Below, one piece after another: positions 51,853 through 60,300 of a stretch of 64,000 bases of DNA. The stretch spans positions 7,336 to 71,335 of the forward strand of contig CAZCVI010000034.1 in NCBI GenBank assembly GCA_964502145.1. Reading direction: 5' to 3'. Every line of letters starts with the position of its first letter. The stretch's first letter is position 1. The notes beneath the pieces are model-generated. The model was not told where the DNA came from. It did no database searches and saw nothing but the letters and a program-made list of their open reading frames with translations. Both the position numbers and the translations under genes were made by a program. Source of the stretch: CAZCVI01 sp964502145. GTDB taxonomy: Bacteria > Acidobacteriota > Aminicenantia > UBA2199.

Positions 51853-54800
51853 CTAATTTTTCTCCATTTCTCCCAATTCGATCATCTCACTTAGGTATCG
51901 ATTTCTTTGTATGAGCAAATTCTCAACGGTAAACAACTCCCCATCAAAAACAATATCTCTTGCCTCTTTTTCATGCTCTTTAAGATATTTTGTTATATTC
52001 ATCCACCTAATTTCTTCTTTGGAATTTCGGATCACTAACATAACTGGATAAGCATGCGATTGCCAATAAGTGATGTGTCGCTTTTTTTTTATATAAAAAA
52101 TCTCTTTACCATCACGTTTACGCTTGCGAAGATAGGAGTCACCTGACTTTAATTGAAGATATAATCTTTTCCCATCTGCTTCGCCTTTTTGATTTGTAAA
52201 TTCTATTTCGGCATCTATTCCCCAGTCACGGGATGTTAAATCCCGATATATTTGTCCAGCCAAACTGGTTATAGTCATAACCTGTCCAACCAAAAGTTGT
52301 TCAAGCCTTTTATTCTCAAACTTGCTCTGTGCTCTTTTATCCATCGTTTGCACTGAACTCAGAGGCTCATTGGATGCAAATTTAAGCTCAATTGAATCAA
52401 TTAAAGGAATCCGAGCGTCACATCTACAACACCCAATGTCATTAAGCCCTTCTTGGAGACGCATCTTGATAGAGTAGTGACTCTCTACTGAAGTGTTGCA
52501 TTTTGGGCAGACATAGACTCTTTGACGCTCCAGTATTTTTCCCTTTTTATGTAGATGCCGGTGAATATAGTTAATAAAGGAAACTTTGGTCTCATCTGGC
52601 ACATCCGGATCAAAATAAATCTTTAAGATACCTGAATCATCTTTTGCTGTCTCCAATAATAATCCTACTTGTTTGCCACTATGAGTAGTAAAATCTGCCG
52701 CATTTTTCCATAGTTCATATTTTTCAAAATCACTGGTATAATAGAGTCGGACTACTAATGTGGAATATATTTCTTCCAACGGCCCGGAAAAATTATATAT
52801 TACATGGATATTTGGATGTTTTGGTTGGTCTGGGCGATCGCGATTAAAATAGGACGGAAAAATGAGTTGTGGCCCTTTGGATGTATCTTCCTCAAAACAT
52901 AAACAACGATCAATGAGGATTTTGAGCATTGCTATAAGTAAAATTTTTTCATTATCACGATCAAGTCGATTCATTCCCCTGAAATCGAGTTTACCTTCTA
53001 ATAATTCATTCTTTGAAACGCTTCCTATTTCATCCGAGCTTTCTCGCGCCAAACTTACAACAGCAGATGCATATTGGTTGATATATTCTGGTTGCAAAAG
53101 AATAAAGTCACCAAAAGCAAGTTTCATTATTAAACCCTGGTTTTCCAGTAAAACTATCGCAGCCAAAAATTCCTTCTCGTCGAATTTTGTCTCTGGCAAT
53201 TTAAGCTTCAATTGTTGTTGCAGGGCAGAAATTTGAACCAATACCATACCGCCACATTTGATATCAAGAATAGCATCTTTCAGAGTTTTTAAAAGTTTTG
53301 TTGTAGATACCTCCTTGATTTGTTCCCAGGGTATATGCTTGGCAATTAGCATTTTTAATTCTTTACATCTAATATCTTCCTTTGCAGAAGTTGTCAAAAA
53401 ATGATGGTATCCCATTTTTGTACTGTATCGATTAATAATTTTATCTTTAGCGTCTGATCCGGAACGATCACAACGGGCGGAAACCAATATTTTTGCATAG
53501 GGGTGCTTTACAGCAGCATTTAATGCTTTTTCCCAATGGCTCAAGTTCTCAAAAGGGTTACTTCTCCTAGGGTCTAATAACACCAAGGCCAGTGAGGTTT
53601 CATCCATAAAGAGTTGGTTGATCAGCCGATAATCGGGTTGTCCTGCAAAATCCCAGAGCCAAATTTCTCGTGCAATACAGGCATCCACTTCTTCTGGGAG
53701 TAGAATATTCTTATCCAATTCAAGTTGCTGAATTTTCATTCTATGGGTAGGTTCTGTTTGCTCCCAACGACCTTCAATGAGCCGAATAAATAGTCCGGTT
53801 TTGCCGACCTCAGACTCGCCCACAATAACCACCTTTGCGCTGGCACAAGAAGTTGAAGAGATGTCATAGTATCTATCATCATTCACTGCGGGTATGTTTA
53901 AAAATCGTACCGTGTTTTCACCGGTACCAATAACAACTGTTTTCTGATCAGGGGTAACCGCCATTCCCAATATAGCCCCCCCTAATATTTTTTGAGTGAC
54001 AAGGCACCGACCACTTTTGATATCCCAAATATTTAATGTCCCGTCCTTCGAACCTGATATTACTTGCTTTCCGTTGGCGATTATTTTTATGCAGTATACA
54101 ATATCCAAGTGTCCTTCTAATATTCTAATAAGTTGCTTGGTTGACACATCCCATATTCCAATAGTATAATCGGATGAACCGGAAACAATTGTTTTCCCGT
54201 CTGGAGAAATTACAGTGCAAAAGATTGCCCCAGAATGGCCTCCCATAGTAGAAAGACAGACACCATTTTCTATGTCCCACATCCTAATCGTATTATCCCA
54301 CGAGCCGGAAACAATTGTTTTGCTATCTGAAAAAAAGGCGGTTGCCCACCATCCGATCCATTTTTTGTGCCCATTCAAAGCCAGCATATATTCGTTCGTT
54401 TCCGAATTCCATACTTTTATAGTTTTATCATTGGAACCTGAGATAATACGTTTGCCATCTGGGGAAATTGAAACACTGGTTACTTCGCCTTCATGTCCCT
54501 CCAGTGTGGTTAAACAATTTCCAGACCGAATGTCCCAAATTTTTAAAGTCCTATCTCTCGAAGCAGATGCAATTTTCAGCCCGTCAGGAAATACCGCCAA
54601 ACTTTGGATATCAGCACTATGTCCCTTTAAAGTCTTTAAACATTCTCCTGTTTCTATATTCCAAATTTTTACAGTTTTGTCCCATGAGCCAGAAATCACA
54701 CACTTTCCATCAGGGCTAACTTCGACAGCCATGACCGCACCCAGATGACCATTTAATACTTTTATTTCCTTGAATTTTCCTGTTTCTTCCGGGCGAGTAT

Positions 54801-55305
54801 TTGGCAAGGGATTAATAGAAACGCCTTCTCCTGCGCTATAGTTGGGGGTAGATGTGGTGTTTTTATTTGGTAGAGAATCGTGAATGAGCGTTGCCAAGTT
54901 AGCCAGTGCAATTTCTGCTTGGTTTTTTTTTAATATGGATAAGGGTGATCCCTCTGTAGGAAACAATCGAGGTTTCTCCAGCCATTTTACTGCCTGCCAG
55001 GGGCAAGGTTTCACAATCACGGGCACCACTGTGATAACTTGAGTTTTCTGATGCTTCAAGATGAGAGGGACTACTTTTTTTAAAAAGAACTCGGAGGTCA
55101 GGAAGTTACCGGTAATCATCATCACTACCACTTTGGCATTTTCCAGTTCTTTTTTAATATGGGGTAACCATCTATTCCCGACTTGAATGTCCAGATCGTT
55201 CCATAATTTTAAATGGTTTTCTTTTTCCAAAATACCCAGGTGCCTGACCACCCGATTTTTCCACCATTCATCCTTGTGACTATAAATTATAAAAACTGTC
55301 TCCAT
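51853..55305 (-). CDS. TIR-WD40-GTPase(Roc/COR-like)-Zn ribbon-DUF4365 protein
   Basis: 1150 residues from the ATG at 55305 (GAGG 6 bp upstream, as in the TIR gene at 36817). Order: TIR domain 1-145 (ETVFIIYSHKDEWWKNRVV, VVVMMITGNFLTSEFF); seven WD40 repeats at about 183-470; Ras-like GTPase 490-665 with P-loop GESEVGKT (496-503), switch motif DFAGQPDYR (552 on) and SARCDRSG in the place of the specificity motif; a COR-like region to about 900; a zinc ribbon with CPKC (933-936) and a second CxxC at 959-962; and a DUF4365 domain from 1001 with DWGIDAEIEF and LYLQLKSGD, the acid and Q-x-K pattern of PD-(D/E)XK folds. Two possible effectors (TIR and DUF4365) flank a sensor and a switch. First gene of the operon with the nSTAND1-WD40 protein. 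Confidence 0.88.
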   Translation of the reverse strand: METVFIIYSHKDEWWKNRVVRHLGILEKENHLKLWNDLDIQVGNRWLPHIKKELENAKVVVMMITGNFLTSEFFLKKVVPLILKHQKTQVITVVPVIVKPCPWQAVKWLEKPRLFPTEGSPLSILKKNQAEIALANLATLIHDSLPNKNTTSTPNYSAGEGVSINPLPNTRPEETGKFKEIKVLNGHLGAVMAVEVSPDGKCVISGSWDKTVKIWNIETGECLKTLKGHSADIQSLAVFPDGLKIASASRDRTLKIWDIRSGNCLTTLEGHEGEVTSVSISPDGKRIISGSNDKTIKVWNSETNEYMLALNGHKKWIGWWATAFFSDSKTIVSGSWDNTIRMWDIENGVCLSTMGGHSGAIFCTVISPDGKTIVSGSSDYTIGIWDVSTKQLIRILEGHLDIVYCIKIIANGKQVISGSKDGTLNIWDIKSGRCLVTQKILGGAILGMAVTPDQKTVVIGTGENTVRFLNIPAVNDDRYYDISSTSCASAKVVIVGESEVGKTGLFIRLIEGRWEQTEPTHRMKIQQLELDKNILLPEEVDACIAREIWLWDFAGQPDYRLINQLFMDETSLALVLLDPRRSNPFENLSHWEKALNAAVKHPYAKILVSARCDRSGSDAKDKIINRYSTKMGYHHFLTTSAKEDIRCKELKMLIAKHIPWEQIKEVSTTKLLKTLKDAILDIKCGGMVLVQISALQQQLKLKLPETKFDEKEFLAAIVLLENQGLIMKLAFGDFILLQPEYINQYASAVVSLARESSDEIGSVSKNELLEGKLDFRGMNRLDRDNEKILLIAMLKILIDRCLCFEEDTSKGPQLIFPSYFNRDRPDQPKHPNIHVIYNFSGPLEEIYSTLVVRLYYTSDFEKYELWKNAADFTTHSGKQVGLLLETAKDDSGILKIYFDPDVPDETKVSFINYIHRHLHKKGKILERQRVYVCPKCNTSVESHYSIKMRLQEGLNDIGCCRCDARIPLIDSIELKFASNEPLSSVQTMDKRAQSKFENKRLEQLLVGQVMTITSLAGQIYRDLTSRDWGIDAEIEFTNQKGEADGKRLYLQLKSGDSYLRKRKRDGKEIFYIKKKRHITYWQSHAYPVMLVIRNSKEEIRWMNITKYLKEHEKEARDIVFDGELFTVENLLIQRNRYLSEMIELGEMEKN

Positions 55306-55633
55306 CACAGACCTCATGTTTTTATTATATTATTAAGGAATAGTATACACCATTTGGAGAAAAAAAGCATCTTTTTTTTAAGTAGACAAGAAAATTTCTT
55401 AGAATTGGCATGTCATTGTCTTTCCCAGAGGTGCAGAAATAAAGGGCAGAAATTATTGCTGTCTGACCTGCCCGTTTCCATATATCGTGATACCACTTAT
55501 GGCATGTTTGCACTTTCAACCATAAGTAGGGAATAGGATGATAACCCCGTCTATCAAGCTTCGACTGACCTATATTTAAAAATAAAAGTTGATTTTTAAA
55601 AAAAAAGGATTAAAATATAATGTGAAAAACAAA

Positions 55634-55774
55634 ATGAACAAGGAAAATATTGGATATCTGCTTTGTACTTTCGATGCCGAAGGGAAGCGAGAGTTCATGC
55701 AAAAATACAGAGGGGTCTCGACTGTTGGCGGATGTTTTCTGACGCCATTAATGACCCCGAAGGAGATTCTATGA
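55634..55774 (+). CDS. Small upstream ORF coupled to the propeller gene
   Basis: 46 codons (NKENIGYLLCTFDAEGKREF, then ending LTPLMTPKEIL), whose TGA stop overlaps the next ATG in ATGA. There is no clear ribosome site, though a TATAAT lies at 55616-55621. It may be a real small protein or a leader frame that couples translation of the following gene. I do not recognise it. Confidence 0.35.
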   Translation: MNKENIGYLLCTFDAEGKREFMQKYRGVSTVGGCFLTPLMTPKEIL

Positions 55775-56892
55775 ACTCAAGATCCTTAGCCGTATTTTTT
55801 TTGCTGATACTCATTTTTGGCGACAATCTGATTTCCGGAGCTGATGTTAAAATCAAAATGGTTGAAGAATTGGCACTTCCATCTGGTTCAATGCATCCTC
55901 AAGAGGTCTGGGATTTCTGTGTGACCGAAGACCAGTTGGTTGTCATCCCGGATAAAATCGCTGGGAATATAAAAATTTATGAAAATAGAGGGAGAGGTAC
56001 TTCCCTCGATTTGATTAAAACCATTGGTACAAAGGGTTATGGCAAAGATGGACTGATTAAGCCTTCGATTTGTTTTTATAACAAAAATGAAGATAAATTG
56101 GGTATTCTTGACCTTGGTATAAGAAAAATTTTTTTGTATAACCGTGTGGGGAGAGTCGATTTTAAACGGGAAGAGATCGAGATTCCTTGCAGAGGAGGGG
56201 CTTATGATATCCAATTGAAAGACAGAACACTATATATTGCCGGATACAAAGTGGATACCAGCAATAAAAACGAGGTAAGTTATAGTTTTTATGCCATAGA
56301 TTTAACGACTCCGGCGAAACCCAAATTCCTCTTGCCTTCAAAAGATTTTTATCACTTTGACGATTCGGCTTCATTTGGGGAACAGTTTAATCATAAAAAT
56401 GTTGAATCCATAGGTATCATGGGATCTTTCGATATCCAAAATAATTCCGCGTATGTTGTGTGGCAAGGAGATTTAAATATTCTTAGAGTAAACATTGATT
56501 CAGGCGCACTTGGTCAATCTTTTGGAAAGCAGACAATAAATTACACACTACCCTTTGCATCACAGAAAGTGGTTGATGCTTACTATGGTTCACCGGATGG
56601 TCGCATTCCAAGTGAAAAAGAGAAGATGTCTGTTGTAAAAAATGTCTTTGTTGCGTCCAGGTTCCTCTTGGTTGTCTATGAAGGACCGATTAAGATGGAT
56701 GGGAAAAATATCTGGCTTCAAATTTATGATGGGGCAGGTAAATTCCGTGGAGAAACCTCTGTTTTGGGGCGACCAGGCAACAATAAATATTATTTTGATA
56801 AGAATAGCGAGTTCCTATACATCCTCTCCAATAGCAAAAAAGAGGGCAAAAATGAGTATGTTCTGTTTAAATATGATTTAAGCGGAAATTGA
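55771..56892 (+). CDS. Exported six-bladed beta-propeller protein
   Basis: 373 residues from the ATG at 55771 (AAGGAG 5 bp upstream). Signal peptide to about 23 (LIFGDNLISGA). Repeated blade motifs resemble NHL/6-bladed propellers: LVVIPDKIAGNIKIYENRG, KTIGTKGYGKDGLIKPSICF, KLGILDLGIRKIFLYNRVG and NSAYVVWQGDLNILRVNID. Similar exported propellers in Bacteroidota often sit beside genes for small cysteine-tailed (NVEALA-type) peptides; here a 54-residue peptide gene follows 64 bp downstream. Ligand and role unknown. Confidence 0.75.
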   Translation: MNSRSLAVFFLLILIFGDNLISGADVKIKMVEELALPSGSMHPQEVWDFCVTEDQLVVIPDKIAGNIKIYENRGRGTSLDLIKTIGTKGYGKDGLIKPSICFYNKNEDKLGILDLGIRKIFLYNRVGRVDFKREEIEIPCRGGAYDIQLKDRTLYIAGYKVDTSNKNEVSYSFYAIDLTTPAKPKFLLPSKDFYHFDDSASFGEQFNHKNVESIGIMGSFDIQNNSAYVVWQGDLNILRVNIDSGALGQSFGKQTINYTLPFASQKVVDAYYGSPDGRIPSEKEKMSVVKNVFVASRFLLVVYEGPIKMDGKNIWLQIYDGAGKFRGETSVLGRPGNNKYYFDKNSEFLYILSNSKKEGKNEYVLFKYDLSGN

Positions 56893-56956
56893 GGGTGATT
56901 TCAATGAGAATAAATAATGATTTAAATGATAAACCAAATATAAGAGGAGGATTTTA

Positions 56957-57121
56957 ATGACTAAAAAAATAATTAAAATCACACTGATACTTTTGATTTT
57001 GATAGGGATTGGTTTTTCTGTTATGAATTTTTTATCCGTTCCAAGTACGGCTGAAAAAAGTTTAGATGGCGCTAAGGTTGATGGTGAATGCATAGCACCT
57101 GGAACTTCTTGTGTCGTCTGA
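56957..57121 (+). CDS. 54-residue membrane/secreted peptide with cysteine tail
   Basis: Strong ribosome site (AGAGGAGG) 6 bp before the ATG. The sequence has a basic start (MTKKIIKITL), a hydrophobic segment (ILLILIGIGFSVMNFLS), a short polar stretch and the tail GECIAPGTSCVV with two cysteines six residues apart. Layout and position after a propeller gene recall NVEALA-type peptides, but the NVEAL motif itself is absent. Could be exported, disulfide-bonded or a precursor of a modified peptide; no modification enzyme is visible nearby. Confidence 0.6.
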   Translation: MTKKIIKITLILLILIGIGFSVMNFLSVPSTAEKSLDGAKVDGECIAPGTSCVV

Positions 57122-57237
57122 TAGGCATGCGCAACTTGTCCTCTACCTTTCTCCTACACGGTAGGCAGCGTCACGGTGCAACGTGACAGGGTAAAGCTGT
57201 GCATCATTTTTAGTTTAATTTTTGGTATGACTTTTTT

Positions 57238-57287
57238 GAGGCATCGTCTTGGCAAGTCATTTGACTTTCACGGACGATGCCTTTTTC
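57238..57287 (+). terminator. Rho-independent terminator after the peptide gene
   Basis: GAGGCATCGTC paired with GACGATGCC, loop about 24 nt, then TTTTT. Confidence 0.8.
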
Positions 57288-57366
57288 ATTTTTGGGGATG
57301 AAGGGTTCAACGATAAACGAATGCCTCCGGCGGATCGCTTTTGAAAAAGCTCTGCAAAACTTTTGG

Positions 57367-60300
57367 CTATTTAGAAGGGAGGAGGGTTTTTAGAATCTTG
57401 CCGGTATGAGAGGCTTCAATGAGTGATACTTGTTGTGGGGTTCCGATGGCTACAACTTGACCACCGCGATCCCCTCCATCGGGCCCAAGATCAATAATGT
57501 AATCTGAACTACCAATCACATCAGGATGATGCTCAATGACCAAGATGGTATGCCCGATTTCAACTAATCGACGGAACAAAACCAATAACCGCTCTACATC
57601 CTCAAAATGAAGCCCTGTGGTAGGCTCATCCAATAAATAAAGATTCCGATTGGTCTTACCCCCCAATAACGGGGTCACCAATTTTAACCGCTGCGCCTCA
57701 CCACCCGATAACGTATTGGCAGCCTGCCCCAATGTCAAATACCCTAATCCAACTTCCACGATAAGACGCAAAGTATTGCAAACGGTCGCGGAATTGGGTT
57801 GGGGAGAGAAAAATTCCAGTGCCTGCTGCACGGTCATACTTAATACATCGGCTATAGATTGCCCTTCCAATTTACATAACAAGGTCTCTGCATGATAACG
57901 CTGACCACTACACTCCTCACACACATCCCATACATCGGCAAGAAAATCCATGGCAGTACGAATCTTTCCCATCCCCCCACACACTTCACAACGCCCACCT
58001 TTCACATTAAAGGAAAACCGATTCTTTTTATACCCGCGCTGTCTGGCTTCCTGGGTGTCGGCAAACCACTGGCGGATAGTATCGAAAATTCCGGTATAAG
58101 TGGCAGGTGTACTGGCCGGAGTGGTGCCAATTCCCTTTTGATCAATGGTGATAATACGATCAAATCGCTCCAACCCGGTAATGCTTTTACAACCCTGCGC
58201 CTTTCCCATTTGAGCGGAAGCGGCAATGACATCAAATACAAGGGACGTTTTCCCACACCCAGAAACACCGGTAACGGCAATTAATCCTGCGGAAGGAATA
58301 GACAGATTGATGTGCGCGAGATTGTTGGCATATGCCCCGGTAATCTCTATTCCGGGAGCGAGTGTCCGGGATTGGGAAGGCTGAAACACACGGGTCTTTT
58401 TTAGGTAATAACCTGTTTTGGAAGCGGGATTGGCTTTTATTTCTGCACCTGTGCCCTGAGCGGTAATGGTGCCGCCAGCAAGTCCGGCTCCAGGACCGAG
58501 ATCAATGATGTGATCGGCAGCAGAAATAATATCGGCATCATGTTCCACCACGACGATGGTGTTTCCCATATCCCGCAGACCTTTTAATACGGAAAGCAAC
58601 CGCGCGGTATCGCGGGCATGCAAGCCGATGGTGGGTTCATCCAATACATAAATCACCTGGGTTAAACCGGAACCAAGTTGCCCTGCTAAACGAATCCGCT
58701 GGGCTTCTCCTCCAGACAAGGTGTCTGCCTGCCGATCGAGGGATAAATAATCGAGACCAACATCCTGCAAAAAACAGAGACGTCGCGATATCTCTTGCCG
58801 CAACTGGGAACTAACAAGACGATCCCGTTGTGATAATAAGAGGGGGTCTTGGTTTGGGTCTATGATATCAAGGGCTTCAAAAAAAGCGATACTCTCGGCC
58901 ACGGTTTTGGCACACAATTGGGGCATATTCAAACGGGCAAAATAAACGGCTAAAAATTCGGTTTGCAAACGCGACCCTTTGCACAGGAGACAGGGAAGAT
59001 CGGACATGAGGGGCAACATGGCCTCTCCACGATGATCGGCATGTTTACGCTCATACTCCTGATTGACATAATTAACAAACCCAAGCCAAGTGGACTGAAA
59101 AGAATGTTGACCTTCCCGTGTTTTGCGCTTGAAAGACCAGATTACTGGATAAACGTTGTCGCCGGTACCAGTCATGGCAAGATGTTGGGCAGATGGGGAC
59201 AATGTGTCCCAGGGAACAGAAAAATCAATGCCAGTTTCCCGGCCTACAGCCAATAAAATAGCGACATGCTGACCATAAGGGTCACCGTAAAATTTCCCGG
59301 TCTTGGAACCATCCATGGCACCATTTAATAAGGAGAGGTGGGGATGGGTAATCAGTTTTTGGGGATCGCAGACGGTGGTGGTGCCCAAACCCTTGCATTG
59401 GGGACAGGCACCGAGATGATGATTAAAAGAGAACATGCTGGCAGAAAGTGTTTTCTGACCGCTAAAGTGACAGTCGGGACAATTACCCCCGATTAATGGG
59501 ATCCTGCACAAAGGGCAAAATGGTTGACCGACCCTGGCAAAAAGAAGGCGATAAAAATCGAGTATCTCGGTCATGGTGCCAACGGTGGAACGGGGATTGG
59601 TAGTGGCGGTCTTTTGGCTGATGGCAATAGTAGGCATTAAACCGAAACAAGACTCCAACTCTTTGTCAGAACCAGGGGTTTGGCCGATCATACTACGGGC
59701 ATAAGTGGAAAAACGACTCAAAAAACGCTGCTGCCCCTCTGCGACAAGGGTATCAAATGCCAATGAGGACTTACCACTGCCACTGACGCCGGTAATCACG
59801 GTTAATTGATTTACTGGAAAAGTCACGTCGATATGTTTTAAATTATGGGTGCTCACACCAATTAAACGAATGGGGGAATCGGGGTCAACAAGATATGGTG
59901 GCGTTTGTGGTTGGGTAGAGAATCCCTGTTTTTTGGGGGAAAATATTTCTCGCAGCATAGCTCCGGTGAAGGAATGGTTCACCAATGCGACGGTTTCGGG
60001 TGTGCCTGCGGCTACCAGTTGACCGCCGTTCTCGCCGCTTTCTGGACCGAGATCAATGACCCAATCGGCGGTTTTGATTAAATCGGGGTGATGCTCCACC
60101 ACAATAACGGTGTTACCTTTATCAATGAGACTGTTTAAAGCGGTTAGGAGAATTTTGATGTCAGCGCTGTGCAGGCCAGTGGTGGGTTCATCAAGAATGT
60201 ACAGGGTTTTTCCAGTGGCGGGACGGCATAATTCGGCAGCGAGTTTGACGCGCTGGGCTTCACCACCGGAAAGGGTGACGGAACTCTGACCGAGAGCAAT

